This document shows positions 7,644 to 13,957 of a stretch of 64,000 nt of DNA, piece by piece. The notes under the pieces are model-generated. The model had not been told where the DNA came from, ran no database searches, and saw nothing but the letters and a program-made list of their open reading frames with translations. The stretch's first letter is position 1; each line of letters begins with the position of its first letter. A program made the translations under genes and the position numbers. Origin of the DNA: Sulfurovum sp. UBA12169 (GTDB taxonomy: Bacteria > Campylobacterota > Campylobacteria > Campylobacterales > Sulfurovaceae); assembly GCA_002742845.1 (NCBI GenBank), contig DLUH01000001.1, positions 124,001-188,000 of the forward strand. Direction: 5' to 3'.

Positions 7644-7699
7644 TTGTTTATTGTATCTTATTTTTGTTTATGGTGTTATGTGCGACTGACCTTGGGGTA

Positions 7700-7729
7700 T
7701 GCATTCCCATCGGGGACGATGGGAACGAG
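7700..7729. repeat. REP palindrome, left of the RAYT gene
   Basis: TGCATTCCCATCGGGGACGA plus ten further bases; exact inverted copy of 7065-7094. Its outer end abuts the attC-like core: on the minus strand GTT (7734-7732), CC, then CTCGTTCCC of the REP. Confidence 0.8.
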
Positions 7730-7797
7730 GGAACGGTTGAGTATAGCTAATAAGTTATACCGCTAGGGAACTTATTAGCTACTATGTTTTGTTAGCA
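7730..7797 (-). repeat. attC-like recombination site (strong)
   Basis: On the minus strand it runs from TGCTAACAAAACATAG to CTCAACCGTTCC. The inner stem is perfect over 13 bp (7769-7781 with 7744-7756, TAGCTAATAAGTT type), with a 12-base loop containing CCCTAGCGG. It aligns along its length with the site at 5911-5979, as expected for attC sites of one array. The stop codon of the AbiV-like gene (7784-7782) lies inside it, a common cassette arrangement. Confidence 0.8.
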
Positions 7798-8327
7798 AGC
7801 TTACTTAGTATTGGATTCGTAAGTGTTTCTGAATGCCAATGTGCTCGTAAACATTTAAATGCAAAATCAACTAATTCTTTGCATTCATCTTTTGTGATTT
7901 GTTCAGATGGAAGCAAAAATTCTTTATTTTTAGCATCTACATATGTAGCTAAGTTCTTTTTTTCAAAAAAACTGCCAACTGAAATGTTAGCTTTTTTTAA
8001 CCATTCCACATCACTATTGTTTTGTAGGTCAGTTTCCAAACCAAACATATAGTAATGAAAGTTTTGAGATGTAATTTTTTTTGTATGATTATAGAAGCGT
8101 TTTTTTAATTTCTTCCAATCAATAGTTTCACCTAACTCAATTTTTGCAATAGCCCCAACTATAATTGGAATTTTCCCTAATTCTTCAAAACAAAAATAAG
8201 CAAGGAGATAAGCTCTGCTGAACATTTCATGGTCAAGTAACAGCTTGGCTTCTTTTTGCAAATTCTCTGCGTTGTCAAATATTGCTATACGAAGTGAATG
8301 TAATTCTTTAATTGTTAAATTTTCCAT
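7782..8327 (-). CDS. AbiV-family abortive-infection protein
   Basis: 181 residues matching the AbiV (HEPN-AbiV) family pattern as I know it: an N-terminal helix with EAKLLLDHEMFSRAYLLAYFCFEELGK (the A..LA..a.EElGK core, residues 26-52), a central WKKLKKRFYNHTKK with R77-x3-H81 and following Lys pair, and a C-terminal KNLATYVDAKNKEFLLPSEQIT corresponding to the family's YVD...P block. AbiV of Lactococcus blocks phage multiplication by interfering with translation of late genes; family members are found in many phyla. It is the first gene of the attC array, starting 9 bases after the GTTAGC core of 8336-8394, with GGA as ribosome site. A promoter at 8391-8419 points into it. Confidence 0.8.
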   Translation of the reverse strand: MENLTIKELHSLRIAIFDNAENLQKEAKLLLDHEMFSRAYLLAYFCFEELGKIPIIVGAIAKIELGETIDWKKLKKRFYNHTKKITSQNFHYYMFGLETDLQNNSDVEWLKKANISVGSFFEKKNLATYVDAKNKEFLLPSEQITKDECKELVDFAFKCLRAHWHSETLTNPILSKLANKT

Positions 8328-8335
8328 AAATGTCC

Positions 8336-8394
8336 AGCTAACTATTTATTAGAGGAACACAATATCCTCTATCCCCTTTATTGAAGTGTTAGTA
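8336..8394 (-). repeat. attC-like site at the head of the array
   Basis: 59 bp on the minus strand, from TACTAAC (8394-8388) to GTTAGCT (8342-8336). It has a 6-bp inner stem, AGAGGA/TCCTCT, with an 8-base loop. The arms between inner stem and boxes pair poorly, so this is weaker than 5911-5979. The right end AATAAATAGTTAGC matches 6925-7017. It could be an attC whose gene was lost, or the attachment site at which the array grew. Confidence 0.55.
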
Positions 8395-8419
8395 GTATAT
8401 AAAAAATATCCGGCTATTT
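8391..8419 (-). promoter_or_regulatory. Promoter reading into the cassette array
   Basis: Minus-strand TTAAAA and TATACT with a 17-base spacer, immediately upstream of the first attC-like site and the AbiV gene. Identical at 27 of 29 positions to 5162-5190. This is the place an array promoter should occupy. Confidence 0.5.
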
Positions 8420-8456
8420 TAATAAATATTACAATTTATCATATTTTTTTATTTTT

Positions 8457-8488
8457 CCTCGTACCCAAGCCGGAACTTAGGTACGAGG
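8457..8488. repeat. REP-like hairpin after the methyltransferase gene
   Basis: CCTCGTACC and GGTACGAGG (9-bp perfect arms) enclose CAAGCCGGAACTTA. It shares the CTCGT-CCCA start with the REP pair around the RAYT gene. It lies 14 bases past the methyltransferase stop, so it may also serve as a terminator for that gene. Confidence 0.55.
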
Positions 8489-8502
8489 GAAATATACTGT
8501 CG

Positions 8503-9069
8503 TTAGAGAACAGCGCTAACGGTATACCGCCATTTATGCTTATTGATCTGCACCGTAAAACCGTGACCTTCAAGCACTTCTTTCAGTACGCTCGGCTCAT
8601 AAAAATTGGCAGGTTCCCCGAAGAGTTTTTCCATCCGGCAGATGCTTTTGCCCAAAAACGTGCCTTTGTCAAAATCGTAGATAAAAAGCCTTCCGCCGTT
8701 TTTGAGTACCCGCACGACCTCTTTGAATGCGGCGTCGGGGTTGTTGAAATGGTGCAGCGACTCCCCCATGAAAACCGCATCAAAACTCTCTTTTTCAAAC
8801 GGCAGGGCTTCCGCGATCCCTACGTGTACCTCCAGATAGGGCGGCGCGTATTTGAGCATCCCCTCGGCCGGGTCTAGAGCTGTATACTTCAGCGTGTCGT
8901 TGCACCTGTAGGCGAACTCGCTCATCACTCCCGTGCCCGCCCCGATATCCAAAACGCTCTCTTTGTCGGTAAAACCCCGCAAAAATACACACAGGTCGTC
9001 CAATATGGGTTTGGAGTATACCAGCGAGCCCAAATGTTTAAATATAAACCCCAGATTGTTAAAAGACAT
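8503..9069 (-). CDS. Class I SAM-dependent methyltransferase
   Basis: 188 residues from the ATG at 9069, chosen because AAGGAG lies five bases upstream; the adjacent ATG at 9072 is too close to it, and the longer frame up to 9156 would translate a REP-like hairpin. SAM motif I is VLDIGAGTGVMSE, motif II region TALDPAEGML, then AEALPFEKESFDAVFMGESLHHF and VLKNGGRLFIYDF, a UbiE/COQ5-like small-molecule methyltransferase pattern. The acceptor is unknown. Codon use is distinctly more GC-rich than the adjacent array genes (many GCC, CGC, GGC). A hairpin of REP type follows it and another precedes it, so it may be a separate acquisition. Confidence 0.78.
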   Translation of the reverse strand: MSFNNLGFIFKHLGSLVYSKPILDDLCVFLRGFTDKESVLDIGAGTGVMSEFAYRCNDTLKYTALDPAEGMLKYAPPYLEVHVGIAEALPFEKESFDAVFMGESLHHFNNPDAAFKEVVRVLKNGGRLFIYDFDKGTFLGKSICRMEKLFGEPANFYEPSVLKEVLEGHGFTVQINKHKWRYTVSAVL

Positions 9070-9082
9070 CATAACTCCTTCC

Positions 9083-9113
9083 CTCATCCCCAAGCTCCGG
9101 CTTGAGGATGCGT
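9083..9113. repeat. REP-like hairpin before the methyltransferase gene
   Basis: CATCCCCAAGC (9085-9095) and GCTTGAGGATG (9100-9110) pair with one mismatch around a TCCG loop. The sequence resembles the widespread CTCGTTCCCAAGCTCC type of REP. It is close to the methyltransferase ribosome site and might affect translation. Confidence 0.5.
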
Positions 9114-9261
9114 GCGCACATATCGGTTTTGACCAAAACTTTTCAGCATTCAGCAATCCTTTTTCCTCTTTATGACCTCCGACTCGGGCGACGAGAGGAA
9201 ATTTTTACTTTTCTTCTGTCGGGAGCAAAAGATGCTTTGATGTGTTAATATGGTAGCATTA

Positions 9262-9290
9262 TTGATGTAGTATAATAAAAGTATTTATCT
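9262..9290 (-). promoter_or_regulatory. Third copy of the promoter module, facing the methyltransferase
   Basis: AAAATAG, 14 bases, then TATACTAC on the minus strand, the same frame as 8391-8419. It lies about 190 bases before the methyltransferase start. The opposite strand of the same stretch carries GTATAATA, a possible -10 for the DsrE-like gene, so this may be a divergent promoter. Confidence 0.4.
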
Positions 9291-9325
9291 ATTTTGCTAA
9301 ATATAAAATCAGAAAAGGACTTTTG

Positions 9326-9682
9326 ATGAAAAACCTCATGATCTTAAATCACCAACCCTATGACGGCACCGATGTAACATGGAATGCTTTGCGTCTGGCC
9401 AAAACCCTACATGAAAGAGGGGAGATTGTTAAAATATTTTTAATGAATGATGCTGTTGATTTGGTGCGTGATGTGACAAAAAAACCTGAGTCGTATGAGT
9501 ATGATTTGGTTGAGATGCTTAAGAGTCTTTACAATAGCGGTGTTGATCTTAGCGTTTGCGGAACATGTATTACTCGCTGCGGCATTAATAAAAATAAGCC
9601 GTATTTCAATGATGAAATAAAGGGAACTATGAGTAAACTCGCTGAGTGGGTAATGGAGTGCGATAAGGTATTGACATTCTAA
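9326..9682 (+). CDS. DsrE/DsrF-like sulfur-relay family protein
   Basis: 118 residues from the ATG at 9326, which has AAAGGAC upstream; a TTG three bases earlier is less likely. The fold pattern fits the DsrE/YchN family: N-terminal strand MILNHQPYDGTDVTWNALRLAKTL, KIFLMNDAVDL, and a cysteine-bearing loop VCGTCITRCGI. Members form homo- or hetero-oligomers and carry persulfides on a conserved cysteine in sulfur oxidation or tRNA thiolation. The three cysteines in this loop are a candidate sulfur-carrying or metal site. It stands alone; no other dsr/tus genes are nearby, so the pathway is not evident. A degenerate REP-like stretch (9688-9721) follows. Confidence 0.72.
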   Translation: MKNLMILNHQPYDGTDVTWNALRLAKTLHERGEIVKIFLMNDAVDLVRDVTKKPESYEYDLVEMLKSLYNSGVDLSVCGTCITRCGINKNKPYFNDEIKGTMSKLAEWVMECDKVLTF

Positions 9683-9797
9683 ATTTCTCTTGCTGCAAGG
9701 TTCCTGTTTGGGGACGAGAGAATGTGTGGAGTCCCATGGTCCTGCCATAAAAGAATTTCTGTATAATACGCAAAACAGAGTTCAAAAGGAGGGCATG

Positions 9798-11078
9798 ATG
9801 GATAAAACGGATATACTCGAAGCCCTCAAACACTCCAATGTCTTTCTCACCGGCGGGGCCGGGGTAGGGAAAAGCTATATTACCAATGAAGTCATCAGCG
9901 ACTACCGTAAGCGCGGCAAGCAGGTTGTTGCGCTTGGTTCTACCGGTGTGAGTGCAGTAAATATCGGGGGTTTTACGGTACACAGTTTTTTTGATTTTGG
10001 TATTGCCGGTAATTTTGAAGAGCTTTTGGTCCATGATAAGCGGGCCAAAAAGCGCCTTGCTGATCTTAAAAAAGTGCTTCAGGCCACGGATCTTGTCATT
10101 ATCGATGAAATTTCGATGGTGAGTGCGGATTTGTTAGATATGGTCGCCTATAGACTTAACCATTTTGGTTATTTGGGGAAATTGCTTTTTGTGGGGGATT
10201 TTTTCCAGCTTCCTCCTGTGCAGAAATCAGCTTCCAATCATCTTTTTGGTGACAGGCTTTATGCTTTTGAGAGCAATGCGTGGGAAGCTTTTGCGTTAAA
10301 GGTCATTGAACTTACCCAAATGAAGCGTACCCATGATGCAGAGTTTACCCATATTTTAAATAAGGTACGATGCGGCATATGTGATGATGAGGTCATTCTC
10401 TACATGCAAAGACTTTGGAACACCCAAATTTCAGATAAAGATTCTACCTATCTTTTTGGACGCAACCTTGAAGCCGAACGGACCAATAGAGCCAAGATTA
10501 ATGAACTTGATACAGAAGAGACGATCCTTTTTGCCAATTTGGAGATGTTTCAAAAAGTACATGAAAAGAAGCTCTCAGGATGGAAAAATTTGCTTCCTGT
10601 TTCTGAGTATCTCACTCTTAAAGAAGGCGTTCCTGTACTTTTTACGGTAAACAAATGGGGAAAATTCGTCAACGGGGAGCGCGGTATTTTGCGAAAGATA
10701 GCAGACGAATATCTCATTGTCGAAAAAGAAGAAGGCTGTGTTCGGGTAGAACGTCATGACTTTGACCTGTTGGATATAGCAGTCAGGGAGGACGGTGGAG
10801 TTGAAGCGGTCTCTTTGGCCACACTTTCACAGTTTCCTTTAAAACTGGCCTATGCGGTAACGATACACAAAAGTCAAGGCATGAGCATCAATAATCTGGT
10901 TTGCAATGTAGACAATATCTTTGCGCCCAGTCAGTTTTATGTAGCAATCTCACGCGCAATAGATCCTAAAAAACTGCGTATTGATTTTAATAAAGGCGAC
11001 TTGACGCATTATCTTAAGCGGGTGATTCATGTCGATAAAAGAGTGGCGGAATACTACGATAAAATTTCTAAAAACTAG
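9798..11078 (+). CDS. PIF1-like SF1 DNA helicase
   Basis: 426 residues from the ATG at 9798, four bases after the strong ribosome site GGAGGG; the ATG at 9795 is nearly as good, whereas the frame upstream to 9690 crosses noncoding repeat. Motifs of the Pif1/RecD2 superfamily 1B group are clear: Walker A TGGAGVGKS (18-26), Walker B VIIDEISM, GDFFQLPPV (motif III), IHKSQGMS (motif V) and VAISRA (motif VI). Such helicases move 5'-3' and resolve G-quadruplexes and stalled forks; bacterial versions of this size are common in Campylobacterota. No partner genes nearby. Confidence 0.88.
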   Translation: MDKTDILEALKHSNVFLTGGAGVGKSYITNEVISDYRKRGKQVVALGSTGVSAVNIGGFTVHSFFDFGIAGNFEELLVHDKRAKKRLADLKKVLQATDLVIIDEISMVSADLLDMVAYRLNHFGYLGKLLFVGDFFQLPPVQKSASNHLFGDRLYAFESNAWEAFALKVIELTQMKRTHDAEFTHILNKVRCGICDDEVILYMQRLWNTQISDKDSTYLFGRNLEAERTNRAKINELDTEETILFANLEMFQKVHEKKLSGWKNLLPVSEYLTLKEGVPVLFTVNKWGKFVNGERGILRKIADEYLIVEKEEGCVRVERHDFDLLDIAVREDGGVEAVSLATLSQFPLKLAYAVTIHKSQGMSINNLVCNVDNIFAPSQFYVAISRAIDPKKLRIDFNKGDLTHYLKRVIHVDKRVAEYYDKISKN

Positions 11079-11099
11079 AGAAAATATCATTTTACAGAT

Positions 11100-11447
11100 T
11101 TAAAAGTATTTTTTAATTTTATCAATCAATTTTTCTTTTGTTGTGATCTCTTCTTCTGTGTGATCTGTAAAGTAGTGTTCGGGGAGTTTATTTTCTTTTG
11201 ATCCGTCCACATTGATAACATTGAGCTCCGGGTGGATCAGCTCTCGAAGCTGCCTTTGAACGACCATCTTGGTTGTCATCAGACTCATGCTGCATCCGTG
11301 GCATGTGCCGGTGAGTTCTATGTAGACCGTGCCGTCACTTACCCCCAGTAACTTTATGGCCCCTCCGTGAGAATTCACATACATATTTACTTTTGGCAGA
11401 TTGATCTTTACCGCGTGATATATCTCTTCGTCTGAAAATGGTATCAT
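11100..11447 (-). CDS. NifU C-terminal domain (Fe-S scaffold/carrier) protein
   Basis: 115 residues. The Nfu/NifU C-terminal domain covers the first 80 or so, with LTGTCHGCSMS providing the CxxC (Cys49, Cys52) that binds a [4Fe-4S] cluster between two subunits. The C-terminal 35 residues are a charged tail (EEEITTKEKLIDKIKKYF). It acts in the cytosol, accepting clusters from IscU/NifU-type scaffolds and delivering them to apo-enzymes. Monocistronic, with an AT-rich leader. Convergent with the helicase gene. Confidence 0.86.
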   Translation of the reverse strand: MIPFSDEEIYHAVKINLPKVNMYVNSHGGAIKLLGVSDGTVYIELTGTCHGCSMSLMTTKMVVQRQLRELIHPELNVINVDGSKENKLPEHYFTDHTEEEITTKEKLIDKIKKYF

Positions 11448-11524
11448 AGTGATTATCCTTTGTTATAAATATATTAATTTTTTATAATATAAATTGTTTT
11501 TCCTTAAAAAGGATTAAATTACTC

Positions 11525-12742
11525 CTATTTAATCTTTTTGAGCCTTAAACTTAAAAAAAATCCGATCAGCAGCAGCGTGATGGTCAGGAGATATATCACG
11601 GTATAACTCTCTACAAATTTAAGAATGACCCCTCCCAGAATAGGAAAGAAAAGCCCAATTGAAGTGATATTGGTCTGAATAGCGGTGTAAACCGGCCGTT
11701 TTTCTTCGGGAGCAATCTCTATAACCAAATTCATACCGCTGTTGTTGAATCCATCCAAAGCTACGCCGAACAATAAAAAGATGAGAGCATAACCATAAGC
11801 GTCTTTTGCAAAAAGAGCAATAACAAAAGCGATAATGATAAATAAAAAACTAAGTGAAAGCATTTTTTCGTAGTTGTCAATGCGTGTCCACAATAAACTG
11901 CTTCCTATGATGCTTCCAAGCATTTGTACCGTGATGAAGCCGCCTAGCATCCATCCGGTCAAGGTAAAGGAGTTGTTGGCATTTAAAATGACAAAAGGCA
12001 TGGCTAAAAGATAACTGAAACTCAAAAAAATGACGATGATTTGCTGCTGAAGTCTTGCATCACTCTTTAAGAGAAGTTTGGAATTTTTCATAAAAATCTT
12101 AAAACTTTTTTCTTTTACGGAAACATTTTGTTTTATCGGCTCTTCTATGGTCGAAAACACAACAAAGCCTATTGCCATAAGCAGGCTGCTTACGATAAAA
12201 AGATAAGCGTAATTAAGCGGCGCATCAAAATGGTGAAGCACATATCCGGCAACACCTCCGCTTATGATGGAGGCTACAGAGCCTGCAATCTGCCTGTGCG
12301 CCATGCTTTTACCGCGATATGTTTTTGAAAAAAGCTTCGCTTGAAGTTCTTTAAAATAGATGGCGCCAAATCCTGCCGTAAACGAAAAGAAAAAGAGTCC
12401 AACCCCGATAAAAAACAGCGTCAAAGGTTTGTTAGTTTCCCCAAAGAGAAAAATGCTTACCCCTATCATCAGCCATGAAAGGAATCTAAAGAAAAATACT
12501 TTGCTTAGATAAGGCAAAACACGCTGATAGGCTTGCGCATGAAAGGCTGCATAAAGCTGTATCACTATAGCCCCGCCACGAAGCAGGGAAGCAAAAATCC
12601 CTACGATGATAACGCTGTCGCTGAAATGATGCACCATCAGCGGTAAAATCGTAGAGGGTTCGGCTATCGTGATGGCAAGCGAAAGAAAAAATGCATGAAT
12701 CACATTTTTATAATTATTTTTAGGGTCATCAAGTTTGAACAT
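11525..12742 (-). CDS. MFS-type membrane transporter
   Basis: 405 residues with about 12 hydrophobic segments in two halves joined by a basic loop (EEPIKQNVSVKEKSFKIF, about 200-217), the plan of major facilitator superfamily carriers. No substrate signature is recognisable; the loop between TM2 and TM3 has only a loose version of the MFS motif. Sugars, drugs or amino acids are all possible. It ends with a basic tail (LRLKKIK), giving cytoplasmic termini. It stands alone between the NifU-like gene and the NifX pair. Confidence 0.72.
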   Translation of the reverse strand: MFKLDDPKNNYKNVIHAFFLSLAITIAEPSTILPLMVHHFSDSVIIVGIFASLLRGGAIVIQLYAAFHAQAYQRVLPYLSKVFFFRFLSWLMIGVSIFLFGETNKPLTLFFIGVGLFFFSFTAGFGAIYFKELQAKLFSKTYRGKSMAHRQIAGSVASIISGGVAGYVLHHFDAPLNYAYLFIVSSLLMAIGFVVFSTIEEPIKQNVSVKEKSFKIFMKNSKLLLKSDARLQQQIIVIFLSFSYLLAMPFVILNANNSFTLTGWMLGGFITVQMLGSIIGSSLLWTRIDNYEKMLSLSFLFIIIAFVIALFAKDAYGYALIFLLFGVALDGFNNSGMNLVIEIAPEEKRPVYTAIQTNITSIGLFFPILGGVILKFVESYTVIYLLTITLLLIGFFLSLRLKKIK

Positions 12743-12770
12743 TATCTGCCGTTTTTATAGAATTGTCATA

Positions 12771-13136
12771 TCAGTGTGCCGAACACGTGCCGTTGCTGTT
12801 TATTTTTTCCAATTTTCCTTGAATAAAAAGCATCACGCTCTCTTGAACGTTTTGAGAAATATTGTCAAAGTAAAGGTCAAGCCCGGCCTGCGCAAAGCCC
12901 TGAGCAGGCGATCCGCCTATGCCGCTGACGATTAAGGCATCGGGATGGAGGCTCATGATATTGGCCACTGCGTTGCCGCATTCGCCTCCGCTATGGCCAG
13001 GGTTTTGAACGACCTCCACCTCTTTAATCTTTTGATCCTCCAATGTAATGATCGTATAGAATTTTGCTTTGCCAAAATGGGCACCTCGTTTGCTAAGGTA
13101 TCCCATGTTTTCGTCTGTGGGAAAAATCAGTTTCAT
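12771..13136 (-). CDS. NifX/NifB-type iron-molybdenum cofactor-binding protein
   Basis: 121 residues of the NifX/NifY/NafY-like fold (dinitrogenase FeMo-cofactor biosynthesis family, ribonuclease-H-like). Typical features: FPTDENMGYLSKRGAHFGKAKFYTI at the start, NPGHSGGECGNAVANIM, and a C-terminal DALIVSGIGGSPAQGFAQAGL strand-loop-helix. The start overlaps the end of the previous gene by four bases, so the two are co-translated. No nitrogenase genes are in view. Proteins of this class are also widespread in non-diazotrophs, so handling of another metal or Fe-S cluster is likely. Confidence 0.8.
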   Translation of the reverse strand: MKLIFPTDENMGYLSKRGAHFGKAKFYTIITLEDQKIKEVEVVQNPGHSGGECGNAVANIMSLHPDALIVSGIGGSPAQGFAQAGLDLYFDNISQNVQESVMLFIQGKLEKINSNGTCSAH

Positions 13137-13831
13137 TTTGTCTCCTTGTGTGAATGTTTATTTTCATGATGTTTTATGATATCGGCCATTTGTGCTTCGT
13201 CAAGCAGGGTTAAAGAATTTTCTTCAAAATTTTTCAATACTTCCTCGAGGGTAATGCGCTCAAACCCCGAATGATAAATCTTTATGCCTTCTTGTGTTTT
13301 TAGTAACTTATAAGGCATCATTCCCATTTGCTGTATGATAAGCGTATCGGCACCTTCGTCTGTAAGCCATTGTACAACGGCTTGTCCGCCCTCTGCACTG
13401 TTTTGTTTTATGGATATTTCTCCGTCTTGGATAAATGCAAACCATTTTGCTTTCCCAAAAAGCGGTGCAACGGCAGGATTTTCTTTGTTTGTTTTGACCG
13501 GTATGGCAATTTTCATCGTTTGTCCTTCTTTTTGTTTGGGGAATTCATTTCTTTGTGAAATGATAATGGCTTTACCATTGAGGAGGGCATCTGCTACTTT
13601 TTTGTGTGCACCTACCAATATCCTTGAAAATGTAGTTCTTGAAATCCCCATGCGTTCTGCGCATTCTTGCTGATATAAATTTTCATAATCACTTAGTCGT
13701 ATCGCTTCCATTTCGTCATGTTCAAGTATGGTTTTTTCAATGCATTTGGTTTCTATCCCGCAAGGTTTAAAGCATACTTTGTTATGATTTTTTTCGATAT
13801 TCCGTATAATTTTTTTCCGGCCCAGTAACAT
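13133..13831 (-). CDS. DUF134 DNA-binding domain fused to NifX-type domain
   Basis: 232 residues. Residues 1-95 match DUF134: a Cys-containing start (VCFKPCGIE), EMEAIRLSDYENLYQQECAERMGISRTTFSRIL (a helix-turn-helix, 41-71), and KVADALLNGKAI. Residues 106-215 are a NifX/NifB C-terminal-type domain (MKIAIPVKTNKENPAVAPLFGKAKWF). A metal- or cofactor-sensing transcription regulator is plausible. The promoter upstream is near ideal (TTGACT, 17 bases, TATAAT) and contains a 12-bp dyad between the hexamers, so autoregulation is likely. AGGAG serves as ribosome site. Overlaps the second NifX-like gene by four bases. Confidence 0.8.
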   Translation of the reverse strand: MLLGRKKIIRNIEKNHNKVCFKPCGIETKCIEKTILEHDEMEAIRLSDYENLYQQECAERMGISRTTFSRILVGAHKKVADALLNGKAIIISQRNEFPKQKEGQTMKIAIPVKTNKENPAVAPLFGKAKWFAFIQDGEISIKQNSAEGGQAVVQWLTDEGADTLIIQQMGMMPYKLLKTQEGIKIYHSGFERITLEEVLKNFEENSLTLLDEAQMADIIKHHENKHSHKETK

Positions 13832-13872
13832 TTGGGAAACTCCTCGTCTTTAATTCGCCTTTGACAAAAACT

Positions 13873-13901
13873 ATTATAACGGACATATGTTCAAAAGTCA
13901 A
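13873..13901 (-). promoter_or_regulatory. Promoter with internal 12-bp dyad for the DUF134-NifX operon
   Basis: Minus strand: TTGACT (13901-13896), 17-base spacer, TATAAT (13878-13873). The spacer contains GAACATATGTCC (13892-13881), an inverted repeat with one mismatch. A repressor bound there would block RNA polymerase; the DUF134 HTH protein is the obvious candidate. Confidence 0.65.
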
Positions 13902-13957
13902 GTTTTTTGTTTTTACAATAGCTGTATTTAACACGATTGCAATGCGGCAGGCGAGTG

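Noticed and set aside
7065-7729. RAYT with inverted repeats as a classic IS with terminal inverted repeats
   Set aside because: Y1/HUH transposases do not use terminal inverted repeats; each repeat is itself a hairpin, which fits REP elements.
8386-8877. Plus-strand frame of 163 codons
   Set aside because: It is antisense to a convincing SAM methyltransferase and crosses a REP hairpin and a promoter.
9070-9156. N-terminal extension of the methyltransferase
   Set aside because: It would code through the REP-like hairpin; AAGGAG sits just before the ATG at 9069.
5000-9400. Integron integrase gene beside the cassettes
   Set aside because: No tyrosine recombinase (R...HxxR...Y) is encoded in this stretch or elsewhere in the window.
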